Shown: one piece after another, positions 42,121-50,576 of the stretch
How positions within the stretch are numbered: the first letter of the stretch is position 1
Layout of the letters: the number at the start of each line of letters is the position of its first letter
Assembly: GCA_019915015.1 (NCBI GenBank)
Contig: JAHBBC010000005.1
Coordinates: forward strand, 1,798,001-1,862,000
Reading direction: 5' to 3'
DNA from: Auriscalpium vulgare
Lineage: Eukaryota > Basidiomycota > Agaricomycetes > Russulales > Auriscalpiaceae
DNA: 64,000 nucleotides
Program-made: the position numbers and the translations under genes
Notes under the pieces: model-generated
The model's input: the letters and a program-made list of their open reading frames with translations, nothing else
What the model was told of the DNA's origin: nothing
The model's database searches: none

Positions 42121-43971
42121 ATGATTCTGTTGCAACTGCCTGACGAGCTGACAGTCAGTGTTCTCAGAGGGTTAGATGTGTGTAGCCTGCTCAGATGCCA
42201 AGCGGTGAATGTCTTGACTCTTCGTCTTCGCGGCGCCATCACTGTCCTTGTCTCTATGACTTCACTAACTCGCGCCCTCTAGGTATGCTGCAGGCTGCAA
42301 GCGATGATCACCAATTCTGTCGAGCTGCAATATATCATCGTGCTTGCTGCGACGGGTGTACGCGACAGTCCTTCTGCTCACCTGCGGTGGTCGCTGCAGG
42401 AGCGGCTGGCCATGGCAAAGGAGTACGACGCAGCATGGAGGGCTGGGACATGGACCGCTTTGGATATCCCCCTCGCGTCCCTCTCGTTCGTCCCGCCTAT
42501 GATTCAATATACGCGTAAATCCTGCGGAGTCCTGGCCGTAGTCGGGCTTCATGACCGCACAATCTACGTGACACGCATCCCATCTGTGCTACGCGGCGTA
42601 CGACATGCCAGCTGGGAGCTGGTGTTGGATGACCCCATAATCGATATGCAGATCGACGCATCGCAGGACCTTCTTGTATACGCTTGCAACTCAGTGTACG
42701 TGTCGTTTCACGCTTCCTATGGTTTCTATTTTCTGACGTGGACCGAAGGGGGCATGGTGTTAACACGACTTTTCGTCTGGCTTCATTGACAACTGGAGGG
42801 CAGCACCCGCTGGCACAAGATACTAGTTTGGAGCTGGAGCTGGATCCTGGCCTCCGCCATCTCCCCATTTCTATTGAGATCCACAACCACGTCATACTGC
42901 TGTGTGGCAAACACGCAACCGGATCAGGATTGAAAGGAGGCTGGCTAGCATTTTGGGATTGGAAAGCGGGTGAATGTCGCCTGGTGAGTCCCAGTTTTGA
43001 ACGCTCTGCTCCGCGTGGCCTATCATACCTATCAGGTCACATTGCAAAGACACCAAGTAACTCCCCATATCCGCGTTCTCAGCGACTACATCGTGGCATT
43101 GCTCCTACTCACTCCAAATTGTGACGGGCCCGCCTGCATAGATGTGTACGACATGCGCCGGCTTCCCACACTCCCATCATCTTCCAGCGACGGTATGCTT
43201 CACCCCGTCAGTTTGACCAACACCGGCATCTCAGACTTCCCGAGCTTTTCGTTTGCCCTACCGACGCTCGGAGCTGGCGTCACGTTAAGAAATATCCTCT
43301 TTGCGGAAGAATCCCCTGTTCGCCTGTCTACACCCATGGACCAAACATCGGGCGCTTTCTCCACCGACCCAGCAGAGCGATTGCTTTGCGTCGTGGTTTT
43401 CTCCTCCCTTCCAGCGGACTCACTTCCAGCGGACTCCCTTCCAGCGGAATCCCTTGCGGACCCAAGCCGAATATATGAAAGATGGGAGCTCTGCATACCG
43501 GCTCGCAAGCTGCTTCACTACGTCGCAGAACCGGCCACAACCATGCTCGTGCCATGGGCAGTTTGGGGGCGCGACGCTCGTCTCGATTGCTGGCCTATGA
43601 GTGGGTGTGTCTCTGTGTCAGGGATGAGGAAGGTGGGCGTCCATGCGGACAGAGTTGTGATATCGGACTTCAATCCGTATCGGATTCGCGTCGCGCGTGG
43701 GGGCACACAGGAGGCTGGCAGAATGACCATCGGTCACTCCATACCGGGTGCGGAGCTATCACACGCACAGTGCGCTGTCACGACGACGGATGAACTCGGC
43801 ATCGGGAGCGGTATGGTTTATAGTGTATGTTTGACCGACGATTGTCTGATCTTTATGATCGTGAGGCCTTTATTTAACTCTATAGATGTAGTCACTGATA
43901 TGATTCTAGGATGGGGACGTGTCCGGAACTTGGACGAAGTGGACGAAGGTGTTTATCCTAGAGCGTCCTAG
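42121..43971 (+). CDS. F-box protein, right-arm copy
   Basis: Mirror copy of the gene at 17813-19672. It starts MILLQ followed by LPDELTVSVLRGLDVCSLL (F-box); after an intron (about 42205-42282) it continues VCCRLQAMITNSVELQYIIV, LAATGVRDSPSAHLRWSLQE and WTALDIPLASLSFVPPM. Further introns at about 42694-42747, 42984-43040 and 43861-43908 match those of the left copy, and the reading frame stays open to 43971. A 15-bp unit encoding SLPAD is repeated about three times (43408-43455); the left copy has no such run. Start codons of this gene and of the Spc25-like sequence lie about 100 bp apart, pointing away from each other. Likely an SCF adaptor; substrate unknown. Confidence 0.8.
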
Positions 43972-43983
43972 CTCATAGAACGT

Positions 43984-44181
43984 TTGCGACAATGGCACCA
44001 GGAGCAGAACCAATGTACGTTTGTTCGGGGACTCCCGCGTAACTTAGATGGTGACATCCCAATGGTCAACAAAACCGTTAATTTCGACATCCGCAGAGGT
44101 AAGGCGAGCTGTCAGCAAGAACACGAGCAGAGATCGTCTTCCAAGGGGAAGTTAAATCTTCTGGGCACCACGAAGCGCTGA
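43984..44181 (+). CDS. Possible small conserved ORF downstream of F-box gene (right)
   Basis: This 65-residue frame contains DGDIPMVNKTVNF and GKASCQQEHEQ and is the counterpart of 17593-17799 (minus). It follows the F-box stop by 12 bp. Conservation of these peptide blocks in both arms suggests, but does not prove, coding function. Confidence 0.3.
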   Translation: MRQWHQEQNQCTFVRGLPRNLDGDIPMVNKTVNFDIRRGKASCQQEHEQRSSSKGKLNLLGTTKR

Positions 44182-44363
44182 TAGTCTGATCAGATCATGG
44201 TTTTACGCATCGAAGCAACGACGCATTCTCTCCGGCGGCGTAACGGACACGTTCTGTCACGATGTGAGTAATCATGTGTTGCTTAGTTGCACAAGATGAA
44301 ACTGCTCCCATGACCTCTGGTGACAAGATATAAAGTCCCCTAGTACTAAGAACTATCCACACT

Positions 44364-45532
44364 CTAATCCAGTTCATCGATCGCACGGCGGGCGATGGCG
44401 GTGAGCAGCTTCACGGCGTCGCGCCTGCCACGCGCAGTATCAGTCACTGAGCTTGTCGGCGTTGAATGAGTGATACACACCTCTGTGCCTGGGCTTGGCT
44501 AGCTGCCAGTAGGGTGAGGAGATCGTTGATGTCACGGCGAGCGGACGCATAGCGCCTAAGGCAAAGGATCAGATACTTGGAGACCTCGACTCCGTACGGA
44601 CCTCTACTCACTTCTTCGAGTTCGCTCCACTGACCGCAGAGCTGATCGCTGCACTGACCGCTGCACTGTCTGCTGCCAGTGTGCTGGTCGCAGAGCTGTC
44701 ACTGTCGTCCGACCCGCTGTCCGCTGCGCTATCGCTGTCCACAGAGCCGTCGTCTGCCGTGCTGTCCGCCTCCAACCCGCCATCCGCAGAGCCGTCGCTC
44801 GCCGTGCTATCCGCAGATCCGTCATCCGACGTGCTGTCTGCAGAGCCGTCATCGTCCGTGATATCCGCAGAGCCGGCGTCGTCCGTGCTGTTCGCAGAGC
44901 CGTCGTCCACCGTGCTATCCGCAGAGCCGTCGTCCGGCGTGCTATCCGCAGAGTCGTCCGGCGTGCTGTCCGCAGAGCCGTCCTCGTCCGTGATATCCGC
45001 AGAGCCGGCGTCGTCCGTGCTGTCCGCAGAGCCGTCGTCCACCATGCTGTCTGCAGAGCCGTCGTCCACCGTGCTGTCTGCAGAGCCGTCGTCGTCCGTG
45101 CTGTCCGCAGAGTCGTCCCCCGTGCTGTCTGATGTGCTGTCGGCACCCGCAGTGTCGGTCGACTGCGCGGCCGCCGACGAATCGGTCGCCGACGGAGCAT
45201 CGGTCACGGTGGCGGCTGAAACGTCGGTCGCAGTTGCGGTTGCGGTTGCGGTCGAGTTTGCGGTAGAAGTGGAGACGTCCGTCGCAGTCCTACACCAAGA
45301 TCAGACGAGTTCAATTGGAGGTATATGTAACACTTACCCAGAGAGGTCGGCGAGGGTTGCGAGGGCACTCGCGGCGGCGCTGCGAGGAAAAGACATCAGT
45401 AGGCAGTTCATTGGCAAGGTACAGAAGGTCCCACCTATCACCATAATCTCGGACTGGGTGAGGGAAGCCCGACGGCCGCGCAGAGGCACCGGCGGCGAGA
45501 GCAAGCGTAACAGCAATGACGGTGGGAAGCAT
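44364..45532 (-). CDS. Secreted acidic repeat protein, family member 3
   Basis: The signal peptide is MLPTVIAVTLALAAGASA, then RPSGFPHPVRDYGDS (first intron about 45374-45428). A Thr/Ala-rich segment (TATATATATDVSAATVTDAP) leads to a long run of units such as DDGSADSTV, giving a strongly acidic, Ser/Thr-rich domain (about 44630-45140). There is no lysine-rich block, unlike the paralogues. The next exon carries YASARRDINDLLTLLAAS. The last exon is RDAVKLLTAIARRAIDELD with the stop at 44364. Five exons. The gene is a tandem neighbour of member 4 and mirrors members 1 and 2. Probably exported and disordered, possibly calcium- or cation-binding by composition (inference). Confidence 0.78.
44680..45130 (-). 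repeat. Acidic coding tandem repeats in gene 3
   Basis: Units of about 27 bp, mixed with 24-bp and shorter variants, built on gccgtcgtccaccgtgctgt on the plus strand, encode DDGSADSTV-type peptides. At least ten units are present. Unit order is irregular, suggesting repeated slippage or unequal exchange. Confidence 0.8.
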
Positions 45533-46916
45533 GGCGAGAATCGTACCGCGTTGAGAGAACAATTAAGGAGAATGAAGCAAGAAGGTAGCCTGTACCAAGT
45601 GAAAAGAGAGAGATGGGGTTGAGCACAGCTGGGGATTCATCGATCCAAAGGACAAGTATTTATACCTGTTCCGGAGGAACTAACGTGTCATTCTTGATGC
45701 CTGTCCATAGCTGTCCATCAAGTAAAGTGGAAACAACCGTCGGCGTCTCTCGGGCACGGGAACGCACTTGTCATGTAGGAAACGAGATGCGAAACGTAGA
45801 GGGCACTTATTTTTGGTACAATCCAGTGCAGGGTAGGCTAAAAATAGTGACTTGTTTTAATAATAACGCCCGCCCAACAGTCATGATGAAGATTGCTTAC
45901 ATCGCCAACTCATCCAGATATTTATAGAGAAGCGCTGCACGAACACGACGGGCATGGTCTGTCAATGCTACTGAGTATCCAGGTGTCGGCCAGCGATACC
46001 GCTTGCATGAGAGGCACATGTTGAGAGCGTCGAACACACCAGTGCCAGCGTGTACGGAGAGGCTAGAGCCAAATTTGCAATCCCAGCGAAACGCCGCGAT
46101 GAAGACGCCGGGCGCCTCAGAAGCAGGTAAACCGGGAGTCACGTTTGATCTTTGGCCGCGCCAGGCGAAGGATTGATAAGGCACGCTGTACGAGGGCTGT
46201 ACGCCGCCTGCGGACCCGAAATCAGCGCGTGAGCTCATATGAACAGGGCGATGCACCGGCGACGGAGCGCTGAGACGACTTCAAACGGCGATCTTGTGTG
46301 ATGGTAGAACATCGATTGCGAAAGTAGTAGGCTACCCTTGGAAGGCCAGAAAGCTTGGATGGAAACGAACTCCAATGCCCGAGAAACGCAGGTAGAGCTG
46401 CGTCGCCGTCCTAAGGTGCTTTTGCCCCTCTTCCAGAAAACTGATGATCTATGAGAACGGCCGGAGGGAGTAACAGGAGCACGATAAAACATGCACACCT
46501 TCGATCAGATGCCCCGTGCATTTGGCAGTGGCTGCTGTCAACACAGATCAAACAGTGTCGAGGGACAAGAGCGCGATGAAATTCGCGCCATTGTCTCGCG
46601 TGCGGGTCGGTAGAGAACCCTAGACCCAATACTGGCGACATGCGTCGACATTGAGGCCTTGAGGGCGAGAGCAGAAGTCGCCACGCGCTCGCTGCCTCTG
46701 CTGACGTGATTCAAACTTCGTACTTACTGGAGTGCGCTAACAGTCTGATCAACATCGAAGCGACGAAGCACAGCGAAGCACCCTCGCCGACATTGTAAGG
46801 GACACGTTCTGTCACAATGTGAGCACCAGTTGCATGTCTTGCTTGATTTGCAGAAGATGTGCGTGACCTCTGGTGACAAGATATCAAGCACCCGAGTACT
46901 AAGAACTATCCATGCT
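45533..46916. other. Duplicated upstream region of secreted repeat gene 3
   Basis: No known gene. About 45640-46650 aligns loosely with 48360-49330 upstream of gene 4. Shared runs include ggcacttatttttggtacaa with tccagtgca (about 45801 and 48560), gagcgatgcaccg, and gaacggccgg. Minus-strand frames such as 45897-46256 contain a stretch similar between copies (HMSSRADFGS and HMNSCLGSQT), but the downstream frames differ and I cannot call a protein. It includes the TATA box at 45659-45664 and the promoter block at 45620-45643. Confidence 0.5.
45620..45664 (-). promoter_or_regulatory. Core promoter of secreted repeat gene 3
   Basis: Read on the minus strand, a TATAAA box (45664-45659) is followed by gatgaatccccagctgtgct and ca. 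This is the same block seen ahead of the three paralogues. The CAGCTG core lies about 30 bp below the TATA box, at the expected initiation site. Confidence 0.65.
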
Positions 46917-48254
46917 CTAATCCAGTTCATCGATCGCACGGCGGGCGATGGCGGTGAGCAGCTTCACAGCGTCGCGCCTTGTCACGCGCAGGATTAGCCA
47001 CTGATTACGTTGTAAATGAGTGATACACACCTCTGTGCCTGGGCCCTGCTAGCTGCCAGTAGCGTGAGGATATCGTTGATGTCACGGCGAGCGGACGCAT
47101 AGCGCCTGAGGCATAGGATCAGCCTGAGATACATCGCGAAATCGGCGTACACTCACTTATTCGAATAAGCGTCCGCCGCTGCACTGGCCGTAGAGCTGTC
47201 CGCTGTGCTGGAAGCAGAGGCAGAGCTGTCCGCTGTGCTGGTCGCCGAAGAGCTGTCCGCTGTGCTGGTCGCAGAGCTGTCTGCTGACGATGTGCTGGTC
47301 GCAGAACTGCTGTCCGCTGTGCTGGTCGCAGAGCTGCTGTCCGCCGTGCTGGTCGCAGAGCTGCTGTCCGACGTGCTGTCCGACGTGCTGTCCGACGTGC
47401 TGTCCGCCGTGCTGTCCGCAGAGCTGCTGTCCGCCGTGCTGTCCGCAGAGCTGCTGTCCGCCGTGCTGTCCGCAGAGCTGCTGTCCGCCGTGCTGTCCGC
47501 AGAGCTGCTGTCCGCCGTGCTGTCCGCAGAGCTGCTGTCCACCGTGCTGTCCGCAGAGCTGCTGTCCGCCGTGCTGTCCGCAGAGCTGCTGTCCGCCGTG
47601 CTGTCCGCCGCTGAGCTGTCCGCAGAACCGGCCGCTGCTGCCATAGCCATAGCTGCCGCCATGCTGTCCGCAGAGCTACCAGCATCTGCGCTGGCCGCAG
47701 AGCTGTTAGCAGCTGCCATAGCCGCTGCGTCTGCCTTGGCTTGAGCTGCTTTCCTCCCCTTTCCATCTCCGTGTCTGCCTTCGCCCTTGCCCTTGAACCT
47801 GCCTTCGCCCTTGCCCCTGAACCTGCCTTCACCCTTGCCCTTGTCCCCGCTCTCGGCACCAGCAGCGTCGGTCGACTGCGCCGATGCAGCGGCGGTCGCC
47901 GCCGCGGCCGCTCCAGCGTCGGTCACAGAAGCGTCAGCAGTAGCATCGGCTCCGGCGGCGGCGGCGACACCGGTCGCAGCAATACCGGAGACATCCGCCG
48001 CAGTCCTACACTCTGTAATCAGACGAGATCGACCGGAGGTGTATGTGACACTTACCCGGAGAGGTCACTGGCGGGGGCTGCGAGGGCACTCGCGGCGGCG
48101 CTGCAGGCGAAAAGACATCAGTAGGCAGTTCATCGGCACGGTCCAGAAGGTCCCACCTATCGCCATAACCTCGGATTGGGTGAGGGAAGCCCGAGGGCCG
48201 TGCAGAGGCACCGGCGGCGAGAGCAAGCGTAACAGCAATGACGGTGGGAAGCAT
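46917..48254 (-). CDS. Secreted Ser/Ala-rich repeat protein, family member 4
   Basis: The signal peptide MLPTVIAVTLALAAGASA precedes RPSGFPHPIRGYGDS. The second exon reads AAASALAAPASDLSG. The main exon has a basic block with three GKGEGRF-type units (GKGEGRFRGKGEGRFKGKGE), then AAAMAMAAAAGSADSS, then about eight copies of the 9-residue unit ADSTADSSS and variants ATSTADSSS. The penultimate exon is YASARRDINDILTLLAAS and the last RDAVKLLTAIARRAIDELD, stop at 46917. Exon structure equals that of member 3. The Ser/Thr-dense region is a likely target for O-mannosylation in fungi (inference). Secreted or wall-associated role is likely; exact function unknown. Confidence 0.8.
47200..47620 (-). repeat. 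27-bp coding tandem repeats in gene 4
   Basis: A 27-bp unit (plus strand ctgtccgcagagctgctgtc, then cgccgtg) is repeated about eight times almost without change between 47400 and 47610, with diverged copies (ctggtcgcagagct) to 47210. It encodes ADSTADSSS and ATSTADSSS. Confidence 0.88.
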
Positions 48255-49948
48255 GGTGAGAATCGTATGTCGTTAAGGGAGAGAGTGAAGGAGGATGAAG
48301 CAAAAAGGTAGCCTGTACCGAGGATTGGAAGTGAAGAAAGAGAAATGGGGGTGAGCACAGCTGGGGATTCCTAGACCCAAGCGACACATTTTTATACTTG
48401 TGCCAGCGGAGGACAGACGCTTGTTGCTGTAATTCTTGATTCCTGTTCATCAGAATCGTCACGTAAAGTGGAGTACACTCGTCAGCGTTGCTGGGGCACG
48501 GAAATAGTCAAGAATGAAACGCACTTGACGTGGAGGAGGCGAGATGCGAAACGAAGATGGCACTTATTTTTGGTACAATCCAGTGCATGACTAAACATAG
48601 TAAGCTTGTTCACGCCCACCTCCACCAAAAGTCCATGCTGAAACCTGCTTAGAGAAGCGTTGTGCGAGACAGCACGACGGGCATTCAAGGTATCTGGCAA
48701 TTGCTACTATCCCGCCGCCGGCCAGCAAACTGTTTGCTTGAGAGGCACACGTTGAAAGCGTCGAATATGCCAGCGTGAACGGAGAGCTAATTCTGCCGTC
48801 CCCGAGAAACGCGATGCACACGTCGGGCGCCTTAGAAGCCAGAATTGAAAGATGGGGGTTTGATCTTTGGCCAAGCCAAGTGTGCCGACAAGCCACGCCG
48901 TACAATGACAACGTCTGCGAGCCCAAACATGAGTTCATATGAATAGAGCGATGCACCGACGATGGAGCGCTCAGACGGCTTCAGACGGCAATCTTTGAGG
49001 GTGTGATGGTAGAACATCGATGCATGGATACTAGCTCCATCACCCGAGGCGGCACAGACAGAACTGCGGACATCTGCCTTGAGGTGAGCTGCAGATCTAT
49101 GTGAACGGCCGGCTCGGAGGGGAGAAACGGGAGCGCGACGAAACGAACACACCTTCAAATCCAGACGCTCCCGACCGGCGTACATTGAGTGCCTGCATTC
49201 ATTGATCCAACCAGAGAAGGGTCGAGAGAGCGATGACAGTTGTGCCATGGGCTCGGTGGGGGTAAACCAAGACCCAATACTGACATCGAGGGCGAAAGCA
49301 GAAGAGTTTGGCGCGCCGCGCTCGATCCCGTTTCAATTGCTGACGTCACGTTCAAACATCAAGTTCGAATAAAGTCACCCCCCGAGCGCACCGTTTTCAT
49401 TGCTACTCTACTGGTACATAGCTTAGCTGTGGATGGACTATCTGAGCATGCTGAAATGCAAAACTCGAATGGCCGCGTCGCGCGCTAGATTCTTAGACTG
49501 GGCCGCCAGGATAGCAGCCTGGCGATCAGGCAGCGCTGGTCTCGGCCGCTTCAACTCATCCAGGCTTTACATAGTACATACTAACGTTGAAACGTCGCTT
49601 TGTATACTGCTGCAGAAGCACTTGATCAGTGGCAGATGCGTGGCGGCGCCTACTACGTTCCAAGAATCACGATGCAACCCTAGCTCCAAACATCACCTTC
49701 AAATCAGCGCACGTTGTATACAAAGTAGGCTAGGTGATGAGGAGGAAAGGGAATCGACGTCGGGGAGTCAGTGGCGGTCAACGAAGATGCGGCGCGTCAG
49801 AGGGAAGGCACTGGTCGGCCATTTCACTTCGACTATCCACGACGATCATTATAATACATATGCCAAAATCAAGATGTGATTCCGTGAAGTACGTAGAGAC
49901 CAGTGAGACCCAGCCTCCCAGCCAGCAAGAAAGATATCCTCCGCCCAC
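48255..49948. other. Upstream region of secreted repeat gene 4
   Basis: About 1.7 kb without a supported gene. The TATA box (plus-strand tttata, 48391-48396) and promoter block (48352-48375) serve gene 4. From about 48.4 to 49.3 kb it parallels the DNA upstream of gene 3. From 49.4 to 49.9 kb short frames only (for example 49433-49879, plus) with no motif. Confidence 0.45.
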
Positions 49949-50576
49949 CTACGCATCAACCTCTCTACCCGCCTTCCTCAGTGAAAGCCAAAGAGTGAGA
50001 AGAAATATGGCGACCTGTGAACGACGTCGATGACAGGGGAAAAGCAGAGATTATCGCACTCACGAGGAGCGCCTTCATATTGAGTCGGAGTCGGGGTCCT
50101 TGGGTGTGGGGGCCGTCGTCGACAGCAACGGTATTTGACTCGGACTCGACATCGGAGGTAGACACCTTTTGAACTTCGTCTTGCTGCGATGCATCGGAGT
50201 TTTCGGGCTGTCGAAGGGGAGATCAGCAACTGCAGGCGGGGCACGGGGCTCACATGCATACCGTGGTCGCATCGGAGATTGCCTCAGAGCCTGAGGCTGG
50301 CGACGACGGTGGGGGAAAAGGGTGATCCATCGTCCTCTGTTTGAGCAGTGTTGTCAGCAATAGAGGTGTATTGATGGCCTACAGAGTGCGTACCATGTAT
50401 TCCTCACGCAAGGAGGGTCGGTAGCGCGGGTAAGGATGATAGCGCCTCATATGACTGGCCCTGTAGGCGGGGAGCCGCAGGTTCCCTTCCGTGTTCTGGT
50501 TGCCGTTGGAATCGGTCACGGGCCATGTGAGGGAAAGACGCGGGGAAAGTGGCGGTCGAGCTGAAGAATGCGACAT
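49949..50576 (-). CDS. Small putative tail-anchored protein, right-arm copy
   Basis: Four exons give 155 residues. Residues 1-61 (MSHSSARPPLSPRLSLTWPV, then NTEGNLRLPAYRASHMRRYH and PYPRYRPSLREEYM) hold the conserved core. Exon 2 is RTMDHPFPPPSSPASG and onward; exon 3 is polar and acidic (ESESNTVAVDDGPHTQG). Exons 3 and 4 meet inside MKALL-VAIFLLTLWLSL, a good 17-residue membrane segment followed by basic residues and the tail REVDA. With no signal peptide, a tail-anchored protein facing the cytosol is the simplest reading. The left-arm homologue (12229-12868) matches exon for exon. Family unknown. Confidence 0.68.

Noticed and set aside
47290..47646. Cysteine-rich plus-strand frame made of CCPPCCPQS units, resembling a metallothionein or wall protein
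   Set aside because: It is the reverse reading of the 27-bp repeats of secreted gene 4. No start context, signal peptide or intron support on this strand.
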